DNA of 64,000 nucleotides from Polytrichum commune (GCA_950295325.1 OX485807.1:4840501-4904500); one strand, 5' to 3'. Positions 38,986-50,798 are shown, numbered from the stretch's first letter. The notes: generated by a model not told the origin, from the letters alone. Translations and numbers: made by a program.

Positions 38986-40009
38986 GGGTCGTTTCACACA
39001 CGCACAAAGAGCCATGACCATGTAAATCTAAGGGCCTTTGAACCTCATCCAAATGCCATATAGATCGGGGAAAATAACAACTAATTGTGTGATCACTAGG
39101 CCTTCAAGCTCAATGTAAAGTGAAACTAGACCATGTTGAGGGTTTGCAACAAATTTTATGGACAATCCAAAGTAGTATAGTCTAGGACCCCCACCATGAC
39201 AATACAATATTTCTAGAAGTTGATGACAATTCAATTGATTGCCACGGTCCCTAGTTTTGCGTTAAACCCACCTTTATTTGATGGACCTAACGCAATATCC
39301 AGTAGACCATGAAATGTTATCCACTTATTGTCATGAAGGACGCGATGTAATGTTTCAATTATTCATATTCTCTTTGGTCCCTAAGAACCCTAGGAGTCAA
39401 GTGCAAAGTGAACTTAGATTGTCTCCAATTTCTCAACCAACCACATACTTAGGGCCGCTTCACACTATGACTGAAGGTCAAGAGGCCGTTCATTTCCACC
39501 AATCAGATTGCAAGAAACCAAGAATTCGGCCTCTCGACCCTTCACATTAGAGACCAAAGTCCAAAGGTTGTTGCTCTCCAAAATGCCTACATGACAGTAC
39601 TTTTCGACCAAGGCAACAAACTCTCGAAATAAATTTGGGTCGAATAGGAATGGAAACCAAAAAAACTATAGTCGAGAGGCCGTCGATTTTTTAATTTTTT
39701 TAAAAAAATTTGACAAGATCTAGGCCGTTAGATTGGAGGGGTTGTTTTGGGCAGGGAATAAAAAGGATGCTCCTTCTTCCTTTGGACTTTGGACTTGGCC
39801 TTTAAAGGCTTCACACTGTGCCAAGCCGAAGGCTCCAATTCCCATATTTTCTTGGCTATGTATTTTCAGCCCAGTTCTTTGGACTCTCCACAAAGTTTGG
39901 CCATTCAATCCCACGGCCTCTCGACTTGGACGGCCATAGTGTGAAGCGGCCCTCAACTTGCATATAACAAACACGTCAAGCGCTCAAGCTCTAGCGTGTA
40001 GAGTGGTCC
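38986..40009. mobile_element. PIF/Harbinger-like MITE, family H1, copy 3, carrying a nested element
   Basis: The left end GGGTCGTTTCACACACGC follows directly on the TAA that ends the previous MITE. The interior matches the other H1 copies to about 39,449 and again from about 39,956. The right end is CTAGCGTGTAGAGTGGTCC with TAG after it. A 501-bp foreign element splits it. Confidence 0.78.
39452..39952. mobile_element. Nested PIF/Harbinger-like MITE, family H4
   Basis: The ends GGGCCGCTTCACACTATG and CATAGTGTGAAGCGGCCC are perfect inverse copies; GGCCTCTCGAC also occurs in inverse inside. Flanks are TTA on the left and TCA on the right. Comparison with two uninterrupted H1 copies shows the exact insertion point. 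Confidence 0.85.
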
Positions 40010-40865
40010 TAGGATGAGAGGTGAGCTGGCACTCGGAGAACATCGCGGTTCATACCTATAAAGTAGGCTTTTAAGCAAAAACCGCGGCGGTGGGTCCCAC
40101 GAGCAGTTGACCGTGCTGGGAAACCTTTGAAACAATTTGCTGCAGTTCATTCTTTTGAAGCCGTGTGCTTGTTTACGTATATTTAATTATGTGGTCCACA
40201 CAAACTTTTCATGACTCACCATTTAATTACTTGGACAACAAGGAACGTCCGATCATGGTTAGCAAGGAGGAGGGCCCATAAATAAATAAGATAACTTAAT
40301 TACTATGCTGCAAACGAGCATGGTCGTTGCAAGTAGCTGGATCCACCTTTGTAGTGCTTTTTCGTAGTTCCCAACCGACAACCCCTTTGTTATTTCTCGC
40401 TGTTATTATATTAGTTTTGCGGGCCCAGGAATGGGAAGTCGTAAGTAAGTCCGCCTGCTTACGTGTGTGTGTGGGAGTGGCTATATTTAGTGGGTTTTGT
40501 TGATGAGCTTGGTTAACCCACCCTTTCACCTACCCCATGCCCGTCCCCAAGTGACAATGATCATCGTGAACATGGCCCTTACAGAGTAAAATAAATAGGC
40601 TGACAACTATACTTAGTCATCCTTGTGTATGGGACTTTCCGATATCGGGAGTTTTATAAAAGTGGACGGTAGAGTGCTTTGTCGCTGTTCCCTTATACAA
40701 GGGCGGGCTTACACTTTTGCAGGCTCGATCGCTTGCTTCATACCGTGTTGCCAAGTGTGGTAACACTATAAAGCCACCAAAGCACTTCCTTCCCCCAAGC
40801 CCAAACTTTGAAGTGTGCCTCAAATATGTTTGTACACGTGTGTATGTTACCAAATAAGGAGCTTA

Positions 40866-41431
40866 GGGCAGGTTTACACCATGCATCATGAAGTCGGACC
40901 ATGGAAGATGGCCTTTCCCATGGTCCAACTTCCATGTTGTCTATTTTTTTATAAATCAAATTACAATTTTTTTGGGCCCCTCACTAGGTGTAAACTGAAT
41001 GTAGATCAAGGGGAATGACCATGCACCCAGAAAGTGAATATGCTGATTTTTGAAACATATGTCCAAAAAGAGCAGTTTTGAAGAAAATAAATTCAAGCTT
41101 GACCATTCTCTTAGTCTTTTCTTGTCATCGTTTTCTCTTCCCCAAAAACATTTCATTGATTTTTTTATGATAACAACATTTCTTTGCCATTGGCCCTTGC
41201 CTTTTTCTACTAGAGCACCTCTTTTGCCTCTCCCATCGCAAAACGTGTTCGACCATGTCAGTTAATAATGTAGGCCTTAAAATATGTCTTTTGGGGACCT
41301 CGAACTCCATGGTCACTTTGACATTTTTTCCTTGGTGTAATCCGAGGTGGTCCCAGGATGAGTTCAACAACCAATCACATATTTTACAAGGGCCTTGGGA
41401 TGATTTCATGGTCCATGGTGTAAACAACCCC
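40866..41431. mobile_element. PIF/Harbinger-like MITE, GTTTACACCATG family, full copy
   Basis: The left end GGGCAGGTTTACACCATG and the right end CATGGTGTAAACAACCCC are inverted; TTA flanks both sides (40863-40865, 41432-41434). Sub-terminal GACCATGGAAGATGG and TTCATGGTCC are also inverted. A truncated relative sits at 27,200-27,556. Confidence 0.85.
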
Positions 41432-41439
41432 TTATTGGG

Positions 41440-44218
41440 CTTTATTTGAAAGAGCAACCAAAAGTTCTTGGTGACTTGGGGTGACTTGTTATGGATTAAA
41501 TCTCAAGTGCATGTCTAAGAAAATTTCTCCTCGAGCAACATGACATGGGAACATAGTGAAGCATGGTCAACCAATTGTTGTTTGTTTAGATAAACTACAC
41601 CGAATCTTGAATTTAGTGTCACCAATTCCATTTGTCTTGCTTGAAAACCGTTTGTGTCGTGTCACTAACACTTATTGGAAGCTAACATTATTTTTCATGC
41701 CTTGTAAAAAGAATTTGGGCATTACAAATTTACAATGTTGCAATTATTGTCACTTGTTAAATGGTCCAAGTTTCAATCATCCATGATAATATTTTATTAT
41801 ATAAATGTTGGAATGTTGAATATACCAAAAGCAGATGAACTACTAGTGAGGTGGGATGAGAATACTTATATACATATTCATACAAAGTGTCACTAGAAAA
41901 GTTACCACGGTGACATAAGAATACCATATGACACTAAATACAAAATGTAGTGTAGTAAGTCCTTTTTACCCCATCCTTTACACATGTGCATAATAAACGC
42001 ATCACCTTAACATGGTCTTATGACCCCACTAGAGTGGTGGGCAACGGTGAAGCATAAACCACCACCACCACCACATTGTCTATTGTACATAAATTCTCTT
42101 TGTAGTTTAGTTAAAATAAGATATCATACGACTAGTAAAAGAGAGTGCATGAATAGGCACTACTCTTGGGGTGCCCGATTCTTCATGATGAGAACCCCTT
42201 ATAGCTTGTATAAGTTTATTTCCATGGACTTTCCTTGGTCAAGAAGTACTTATGAATTAACATCGTAGACCATGAAATACTACAATAGTAGTTATATCTC
42301 AAACCATATGTCAAAGGTGTTTTGGAACTTCACCTATTACAAGTGGGGAAAATCTCAACTTAGAACTCATCTTGTTTGATACCTCTAAAGTTAAAACGCA
42401 CACAACCCACTTTGAGTTTATTAGTCCTTTAAGGGTTAGGTTGGGATGAATCAACCGTGACCTTACAAGGGGTAGGTTTATAGTACCGGAGTCCCTAATA
42501 CGATTGCTATGAATCCTAAGCCTTCCTACGGTGTCCATCCACAAATGCACAAGCAATCCAAAATGCCAATTATTGAAACAAAGTTTGGTATATTATGTAT
42601 CCTAGCATTCATGTAATGAAATAGTGTACATTATAATTGGAATTGAGTGAAAAAAATATAGTAAATGACAACAATTACAAAATTCAAAACATGTCATGTC
42701 CAAATTTGGTTTCACAAGGAATGACAAATAATGTTAGGTTTGCATTTAGTGTTGGTGACACTACATGGGCAGTTTACAATTAGTATTGAGCAAGGCAAGT
42801 AGAATTGGCGACACAAAATACAATATGGAGTGTTGTCATAACATTATTTAGATCCATAACAGTGTTCCGTGGGACTGATAGTATTCCACGTAATATTCCA
42901 AGATATTCCCACGTTCATATAATAATACAAGGGTAGAAACTTCTCTATTCCATGCCTTTCAAATTGAAATTCCTTGTTTTCACCTTACACACATTGGAAG
43001 ATGTTCCTGCAAGCTCATGCTTCACGATGTCTAGGTGAAGGCCCAACTCTAGCATAAATGAATAGGTTGAGGGCCAATTCCTTCCAAATGGACAACACTA
43101 GATTAATTCCGGGTCTTTGTATAAGTTTACCTAGACACCATGTAGGCCTAGTTGTTCCTCTTATTTGCACCTACAAGGGGCAAAGCTTCACGGTGATCAT
43201 GAAAGCTCATCCACAATCATGGATAAATGGGCTATAGTAAACTAACCCCTTGTATATGAAGCGTTGTTTTGTTTTCAATTACGACCCAACGCTTAAATTT
43301 GGGGTCTCTAATACCATTTCCGGAGTCAAATTAGCTGAAAGTGGAAAACTCCATGCTATAACTAATTCTTTATGTTTTCACCATCCTAATTTACGACGAG
43401 TTACCTCGATGCCACCAAACTCTAGAGCCAAGGATTTGTGGTGCCTACATAAACTCGTCCATTAGGGCGTATGTGCATCCATCCAATAAAAATTGTAAGT
43501 TTCCAAACTCTAAAACTTACGTGAAGATTTAGAATTAGTCTAATGAGATCCAATTGGCTGAAAGTGGTTCTCAACCTAACATCGGGTTTACTTTTATTGT
43601 AACTCCTTCATCCATGACGGATGACTTTCTCTAGATGCCACAAAAGCCCATGCTCGGGTTCGTGACATCTATGTAAACTCGTCCATCGAGGATGAAGGGA
43701 TTCTAATAAAAACAAATCCCTTACAGGGTCGAGGGCCGATTCATTCCAATCAGATTCCACTAGAACAATCTAGCATCTTTGATGCGAATTCCGAAGCCGA
43801 CTAGTCTTTTAGAAAACAACCAGAACCAGGCTGTATACAAAATGCGGCGTGTTCAACGGTCCTAACGAATGAGTTTACGTAGACACCACGAACCCTAACT
43901 TAACCCAAAGCCCGTGTCAACCTCTAACTTGGCCGTTCCTTAAGTAAGTACGATCCAACACCATAGGTACCATGCTCTTGGTGGTCTCCAAATGTGCACT
44001 TGGGCCGACCAATTAAGTTGGGCCCCATACCATACGTTAGGGAGTGCAGGGGCGGGTATAAAAGGGGGAGTAGGTGGGGCTTTTGACAGGGCCGGAAGCC
44101 AGTGACAATGGCTCCTGAACAGCCAGTGAGGGCCTGGAAAAAGTGAGCTAGTGAAGGAAACGGAAAAAGGAAAAGGAACCGGAACCGGAACGGAAAGGCA
44201 AGGTGAGACTTGGGCAAC
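41440..44218. other. Intergenic sequence
   Basis: No gene is recognised apart from a half foldback copy (42,838-42,900). From 43,000 to 43,920 there are loosely repeated phrases such as AAACTCGTCCAT and ATGCCACCAAA..C, suggesting an old tandem duplication. Confidence 0.4.
42838..42900. mobile_element. Half copy of foldback family F
   Basis: CATAACATTATTTAGATCCA, then GTGGGACTGATAGTATTC, matches the left arm of the 12,129-12,262 foldback. The right arm is absent or eroded. Confidence 0.6.
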
Positions 44219-44221
44219 TTA

Positions 44222-44840
44222 GGGCTGCTTAACACTTAGAGGCCGGGCCAATTCCCCTTGAGGCCAATTGCATGAAATTTCAGCCCCTTTTGGGTTGGAG
44301 GCCGGCCTCAACTACACATTATAATAAGATTATAATCGGGGTCAATTTCTCCATATGTGAAGGTCTTCAGGCCAAGAAGCTAAGCCGATTCAATAAATTT
44401 AGCATAATCCAACGGATCTAGCATAATCTAGCGTAGAGCCGTTCATATTTTCACATAATCCAATGGATATGGTTTGCTGAAAAAATCATATTTTATCATA
44501 ATTTTTTTTTTGAAAGGTGACATTGGCCCCGGGGCCAAGAATTGGTCCTTCATTTTGGGTGCACCCAATTCAATGAGCTCGGGCCGTGTCATACCATGCA
44601 TTTTTGGATTAAAAAATTCATACCACCAAATCGGCCCGGCCTCTAGGTGTAAAGGGGTTGGGGCCGATTTTAGCCTTTTGGTAATCACAGGTGAGGATTT
44701 CGAGTCTCTTACACAACGAATTGGCCCGGCCTCTAGGTGTAAAGGGGTTGGGGCCGATTTTAGCCTTTTGGTAATCACAGGTGAGGATTTCGAGTCTCTT
44801 ACACAACGAATTGGCCCAGCCTCTAGGTGTAAAGCGGCCC
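44222..44840. mobile_element. PIF/Harbinger-like MITE, family H3, with internal 90-bp tandem repeat
   Basis: The left end GGGCTGCTTAACACTTAGAG and the right end CTCTAGGTGTAAAGCGGCCC are inverted over about 34 bp, followed inward by GCC(A/G)GGCCAATTC. TTA flanks both sides (44219-44221, 44841-44843). The right half is expanded by tandem copies of the sub-terminal region. Confidence 0.85.
44641..44833. repeat. 90-bp tandem repeat inside a MITE, 2.1 near-identical copies
   Basis: CTCTAGGTGTAAAG begins at 44641, 44731 and 44821, exactly 90 bp apart, and the first two units are virtually identical over their full length. Because 90 is divisible by three, frames stay open on both strands (133 and 169 codons), giving a false impression of a repeat protein. 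Confidence 0.9.
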
Positions 44841-44843
44841 TTA

Positions 44844-45341
44844 CGGCCACTTCACACACGAGCCAAGAGCCGTGACCATGAGATTGTGAGAGCCCAAAAA
44901 AAGTGTCCAAAGGCCGTCCCAACACACCTCCAAAATCATGTAGTGTGGTCACGGACCCTCAAGTGTAGTGTGAAGTCTTATGTGACCGGGCCCTCAACTG
45001 AATGCTATTTCGATGAATCTCTATTCATGCGGGTCCTCACACATGATAAAATAGAATAAACCAACAGTTGTGAGCATTCGGAATGTCATGGTTTCCCGGT
45101 TTTGTGTTAGGCCTACTTTCAAGAGGTGGTTTTTGAGAACAGTTCAAGTGACCATGAAACATGATCCATTTGATGCTATGTAGGTATCCATGTAGACTTT
45201 ACATCCATCTTGCATTCACATATTCCGTTGGTCCCTCAAGCGTAGTGTGAAGCGAACTTGGACCAGCTTTGCCTTTTCCACCAATGAGAGTGCTTGGAGT
45301 CTAATGATCTCGGGCTCCAACTTTTGTGTGTGAAGTGGCCT
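44844..45341. mobile_element. PIF/Harbinger-like MITE, family H2, copy 2 (inverted relative to copy 1)
   Basis: The left end CGGCCACTTCACACACGAGC and the right end TTGTGTGTGAAGTGGCC match the H2 element at 38,481-38,982 read in reverse, including GTGTCCAAAGGCCGTCCC and TTCAAGAGGTGGTTTTTG. TTA on the left is shared with the previous MITE; TTTA follows on the right, where another end (GGGCCACTCTACACGAC) begins at once. Confidence 0.83.
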
Positions 45342-45469
45342 TTAGGGCCACTCTACACGACTAGAGGTGGAGGGCCAAAGGGGTTGAGGTCACAAGTCTC
45401 AATTGTGGGTGTTAGTTGGTTTGTTTTTTTTATGTTCTCCAACTTGTATATGTTAGATTTACACCAAAA

Positions 45470-45790
45470 AAGAGAGCTCATGTTGCATTAGCAAATCTAC
45501 AATGAAACATTTGCAAAATTGGATTGAAATTTGTACCTACCTTGATTTAGTTATGGTTGTTGGAAGTGCATGTTTGTTGATTTGTTAACTAGATACATAG
45601 GTCCTCCCAATTGTGTTAAGTAGTGAGTGTAGAATAGTTGTTTATATTTGATGATGTAGTCCAATCTCTTTTAAACATGTGTATTTTATGATGTTTGGTC
45701 TTTGGTCCTCACCGAACACCACATACCGATCAATATAGGGGTCCAATTAAAAAAATGAGCCATTGAAAACCCATCTATCTTACATGGAGT
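45470..45790 (+). repeat. Dispersed repeat family D, copy 3
   Basis: It matches 28,975-29,290 in inverse. Landmarks are TGTTAACTAGATACATAGGT, GTAGTCCAATCTCTTTTAAA and CACCGAACACCACATACC. Confidence 0.7.
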
Positions 45791-46109
45791 CCTACATAGC
45801 ATGAAATGAATAATCATTCATAGTATACCAGATTTTGTGCCAAGTCCATTTCAAAGAAGAGGCGAGTCTAACACACAAAACTAGAAGACCAAACACTAAA
45901 ATACTATAACCCTGTATTCATTTAAATTTAGTGTGTAGAAGTGCTCCCCCCCTAAATTGGATGGTAATAAATAAGATTAACTTTAGAGCCTGGTCGAGTA
46001 TGTCTTTACACTTTAAGGCCAGTGACCACAAACAATTCAATTTCAATTTTCTATAGTATGACCTTGGATAAGTTTTAGACATGGCCCTCACAATTCCATG
46101 GTTGAGAGA

Positions 46110-47056
46110 GAGAGTCCAGTATTTTGTTCACTATTTTTCTTTCAACCAACAGTTTCTTTATACAATGGAAGGGTGGGTTTCACATGTTTTTAGTTTTGTG
46201 ATAGACCCACCTCTTTGAGATGGACTTGACTTAAAATCTAATACCCCATGAAACATTATCCATTGCATGCCATGTATGACTCCATGTAGGACTCCATGTA
46301 GGATTCTATCCATTCTAACTCCCTTGGTCCCTTGGTCCCTTGGGCCTTCAAGCTCTACTGTAATATGCCCCTTAGGAAGGAAAGAGGGAGGGGGGAAAGG
46401 ATATGGAAAGAAAGAGAACATATTTCATCTTTTTCTTTTAGTCAATATGAGTTTCTTTATGTGGTGGAAGTCAAGCTCTACATTGATTATGGTAAATATT
46501 GTGGGCATGTGTATAGTGTGACTTACCTTTGCATCTCTATAATAGTGTGGCATACAATATACAACGTCATGCATGAAAGTAGCATGCAACCCGAATATTT
46601 AATTGTACACCATGGTCTCGTTATTTCACTTATAGTTCCGGGTATCAATTGAAAGCACGTGAGAATATGAAACCAACGATAATATACTCAAATCCTATGC
46701 GCAAGAACCGGGGAAGAAAATTGGTGTGCATGTGTTTCTTGAAGGTACATGCAATTGATTTTTGAATGGTCAATGTGGCCAAATGGCTACGAGCTGGGAG
46801 GTGATATTGGTGTCTTTAGAAAGAGAATGACAAAGTCTATAAGACAAGCTGCTTGTTTGTGGAGAATGACCACAATTTGAAGGGAATGCCATCATTTGTT
46901 TCTTGGACCTTGGTAAATAGTGTGAACAAAAATATTGTCCCCAATGTTTTTAGCATGGACTCCTCATTATTAATGTAGCCTACAATATTTACTATAAATT
47001 GACATGTGATATATTATTTATGTGGTAGAAGTCATCTACAGTGGCCCATGAGGAGG

Positions 47057-47087
<31 letters not shown>

Positions 47088-48745
47088 GATATCCCATTCT
47101 TTATATTTCAGCTAGTAAGAGTTTATTAATGTGGCGGAAGGTGGAAAACGAGTAGGATTTGAATGAGATGTCGTCATATGTTGCTTGGACCTCCAATGCT
47201 AAACAATGTGGGTTTATACATGGTGCACATGCACAATATTACACCCAATGTTTTTTTTTGTGTGGATTCCTTGTTATTCATCTACAATCCTATCTCTTTA
47301 ATATGACACGTTTGGGAAATGAGAAAACTGTTGTATTATTGAGTTGTCACATATTCAATGATATGACAAATTGGACCTCTTTGTCATAATTATGAGGTAC
47401 TTCATGACAACACACATTAGATATTCTCCCACATATGCAAAATAATAATTCTTTCAAATGTCTTTACATATATGCAAATTTCTCTCATGAAGTCTATGTG
47501 GACTTCAAGAAGGTATCAATAGTCTGTTGATGTTGCCACTCCAAATGAGCAACATACATCTTATTGAGCTTCTCCGGTATGGCTTGCAATCTCGTTATGT
47601 ATGCAGGAGTAAACTCTAATGGGTTGTCCATAGAAAATGCAGCTAACGATTGAGCATGATGTCGAGCATCTGTCAATTTCACAATAGGTGAAAGTCTCTC
47701 ATCAACATCTAAAGAAGTCTAGGGGCTTTGCATTAAGGTAAAAATTAGGTGGCTATGTTCTTTGTACCAAGGTCATATGAATTAGGTTTGAATGCAATCT
47801 TCAATTCAATGATGTCTTCACCTTCCATGGCCATGTAACCTTAGAATGACATCTTATTTTGTCCAAGATGCAATTTTGATACGAAGAGTGCCAAATCCTC
47901 AGACGCCTTGGTTAGTCTTGATTTTGCCAATACAACGTGGAATTGGACAAAACTACTAGCAAAAGAAATGAAATTTCAAGAGCTTCCCAATGATATGTAG
48001 ATCAAAGCATTCTCATAATACGTTAAGCTCAATATGCTTGAAAACATATTGCGCACCTTGGGTAAGGGTTTAGGTGAGAAATTGTTGCAAAAGAAACAAA
48101 AGCTAACGAGTCTTTTCAATAGGTTTTGAGATAGACAACCTAATTCCCTTAGTTCCCACGGCCTAACATCATTTTACATTAAAATCGATTTGATCCACAT
48201 TTCATATGTGAACATGACATAAACTTAATATTAATTGCGTCCTTGTACATGTGTGGAACCCTTCATATATGCAGTTTGGGGGTCCAGGATTGTCATATTA
48301 AAGAGGCAGGGTTGTAGCCCACAACAGTTACTATATATAGGCACACATGATTTTCTTTCTGTGGTGGAAGTCAAGCTCTTGTGTAAAGTGCTCCTGGAGA
48401 GAGAGAGAGAGAGAGAGAGAATCTTTCAACTAGTAAGTTTATTTATACTGTGGAAGGTGGGGAAAACAAGCAAGATTTGAAAGGGATGTCACAAATTTAT
48501 TTGTTTCTTAGAGCATAATATAGTGTGGGGTTGGTAAATAGTGTGATCCCTGTGGACGCCTTGTTGATTACTGCCATAACGAACATGGTAAGAGTTTTGT
48601 TTCCCCCCCCCCCAGGAAAGGAAAGAGAGCCTACACTCATACTTAATACTTCAATCCTTTCTTTTATCTTTCACCAGCTACATAGTAACAAGAGTTTCTT
48701 TCTTTCTTTCCTTCTGGCTGCGGTGGAAGCCACAGCAAGGGGGCA
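46110..48745. repeat. Cluster of a (GA)n / TTTC.ACTAGTAAGAGTTT / GTGG.GGAAG module
   Basis: At about 46110, 46395, 47050, 48390 and 48640 the same order recurs: a GA-rich tract, a CTTTCAACTAGTAAG-like word, AGTTTCTTTATGTGGTGGAAG, and in three copies a following AGTGTGG or GTAAATAGTGTG word. Copies differ by insertions. The last copy merges into the GC-rich promoter island. A minus-strand frame at 47494-47682 inside this stretch is unexplained. Confidence 0.5.
46150..46373. mobile_element. Family H1 MITE, truncated copy 4
   Basis: It carries GACCCACCTCTTTGAGATGG, CATGAAACATTATCCA and the right end TTCAAGCTCTACTGTAATAT, then GCCCC with TTA after it. The left half is not recognised. Confidence 0.6.
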
Positions 48746-48773
48746 AGGGCCCTGACTATGCATTCATGCATGG

Positions 48774-48832
48774 GGATGGAGATGGGCATGGGCATGGGCA
48801 TGGGCATGGGGATAGGGATGGGGATGGGGGCC
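48774..48832. repeat. GGGCAT hexamer repeat
   Basis: ATGGGC/ATGGGG units are repeated about nine times, encoding Met-Gly on plus and Pro-Met/Ile-Pro on minus. It sits in the GC-rich promoter island. Confidence 0.85.
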
Positions 48833-50391
48833 AGTGCTGAGATGCGATGCGTATGCGGATGCGGATGGCATGTGGGGATGGTCGGCTGCTGCGGGTGCTG
48901 GTGGCTCCACATACCATACTCCTCCTCATGCTGGCCGGCCTGCCTGCCTGCCTGCCTGCCTCCTGCCTGCCGCACAAGGAAAGGGCGTGTGGCCGCCTGC
49001 CTGGCCATCTCATCTGCCTGCCCTTCTTCGCCTGCACAGTGAACTCCCAGCCAGCCTGGTGAATCACCCCAGGAACGACCGAACCCACAAACACATCATC
49101 TACACTGCGAGGAGCTTGAGAAAGAAAGACAGACTAAGTTAGAGGGAAAAACAAAGAGAAAAGCGAAAGACCTCCCCCCCCCCTCAAGGCGATCGAGTAG
49201 ACTCCCCCCCCCCCCCCTCTTTCGGTGGCTCGCTGACTCCCAGTTTTCAATAATATCACCGCGCCAGGCATCATCCTTTCTTTCTTGCTTCTCCTGTTGC
49301 TTCTTACTAACTTACATCCCCTACTTACAATACTGTGGTGGCTCGGGTGGGTCGCCGCTGGAGTATTTTTATGGTATCTGGGATGTTGCCTGCCTGCCAG
49401 GGCTGGGGGCTAAAGTGCGGGGCGGGGATGTAGTAGGGATAACAAGTGAGACCTTTTTCGCGGCTGTAGTTTTCTTCCGGGAAAGGTGGTGTCTGGCGGG
49501 TGGGTTGAGCTTGCAAGGTAAGGGAGCTAGGTGATGTGTAAGTAGAGAGAGTAGAAGCTTGCTGCGGTAGATAGAAGGGGACGAGGAAGAGGTGTAAGTA
49601 GTAAGAGGGAGAGAGAAGGGGGCTTAATTGCGAGAGTTTTCGGGGCGGTTTTAGTTTAGTTTAGTTTTTGTGCGAGGTTTTTTAGTAGTCGCCGGGAAAA
49701 TTATCTTGAGTTTCTTTCTTGTTTTGAGGGAAAAGGAAGCTTCAGGTCGGGTCGGGTTGGGAAGTTGGGTTGGGTTTGGGTGGGTCGGTGGGAGGGGGTG
49801 GACGGTGGACCGTCCTCCGAGTGAGTCGTCTTTCAACTCCTGCAGCTTCTGCTGCTGTGGGTGTAGCAGGCAGGCGGCCGCTATTGTTACCTTTTTTCCC
49901 GGGTATCTTTGCGAGTGAGTGCGTGGAAGGGGAACTGAAGGTGGTTGATGCGGAGATAGGATAATCTATCTATGTGTCTATCTACTTCACTTACACTAGC
50001 AGTGTGAAAGTCGAGAGCCTGCCTTCTGCTGCTGCTGTTGCTGCTTTGCCCTTTCGAGGTCGGGAGAGATAGAGAGGGAGCCGTGTGCAGTAGTTGTTGC
50101 AGTGAGTCTTGGCCCCCCCCCCCTCCCCCCTTTTTCCCCCTTCCTTCTTCTTTTCTTTTCTCCCCCCCCCCCTCTGCAAACTCTTCTACTCTTCACTTGA
50201 CTTCCATCTCCAACTTTCCTCGGCGTTGCTTGGCTTTCACCCGGAACCGCTTTGTTTTCTGTTTCCTCCACCGCCAAGGTTCGGGAATCTCATTCCTGGA
50301 AGTTCGGGTGTATCGTCAGTGGTGTTGTCTTGCTCCTTGTCAGATGTGCAGGCGGCTGCTGCTCTACTACTGCTGCTGCCTCCTCTAGTAG

Positions 50392-50398
50392 TATAAAT
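50392..50398 (+). promoter_or_regulatory. Candidate TATA box
   Basis: TATAAAT lies in otherwise GC-rich DNA about 510 bp upstream of the start codon, with a pyrimidine-rich CTCTCCCTCCCGC stretch about 55 bp downstream that would suit a plant initiator or Y-patch region. If used, the leader would be near 480 nt. It is a match by sequence only. Confidence 0.35.
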
Positions 50399-50628
50399 CT
50401 GTTGACTCCAACCGCTCGCTTTTTGGGGAGGACTCATCACTCTCCCTCCCGCACACTGTCGCATCAGCTTCAAGGCTGACACTCTCTCTCGCACTCACTC
50501 ACCTTTCACTTTAGCACTCATCACTCATCGTCAACCTCATCACTCGATAGTCTGGTTTGGTTTGGTTTGGTTTGGTTTGGATCAGGTGGCCATCGGTGAG
50601 AGAGTGAGAAAGAGAGAGCCTTCCGGGG

Positions 50629-50697
50629 ATGTTGTTACTGGCCAGCGATTGTTGGCGTCGTCTTGAGCTACAGGAAGGTGGGGTAGTTATCGTCTGA
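50629..50697 (+). promoter_or_regulatory. Upstream ORF 1 (22 codons) in the putative leader
   Basis: ATG at 50629 opens a 22-residue frame ending in TGA at 50695-50697, upstream of the trihelix start. If the transcript begins near the candidate TATA box, this would be the first AUG met by ribosomes and could lower translation of the main frame. No conserved peptide is recognised. Confidence 0.35.
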
Positions 50698-50762
50698 CAG
50701 ACAGAAACAGGCACAGACAGGCAGTTTGGGGATCCGTGAGCGAGCGGACCTGGAGATCCGAA

Positions 50763-50798
50763 ATGGCGACATACCGGTTGCTGTACCTGGCAATTTGA
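50763..50798 (+). promoter_or_regulatory. Upstream ORF 2 (11 codons, MATYRLLYLAI)
   Basis: An ATG in the good context aaATGG starts an 11-residue frame that stops about 106 nt before the main ATG. That gap is long enough for reinitiation. It is the second of only two AUGs between the candidate TATA box and the main start. Confidence 0.35.

Noticed and set aside
44443-44952. Long ORFs on both strands (169 and 133 codons)
   Set aside because: They exist only because a 90-bp MITE-internal repeat has a length divisible by three; inverted ends and TTA flanks explain the region as a transposon.
48758-49142. Overlapping ORFs on both strands near 48.8-49.1 kb (Met-Gly and Cys/Pro strings)
   Set aside because: The frames are products of GGGCAT and CCTG simple repeats in the promoter island, with no domain.
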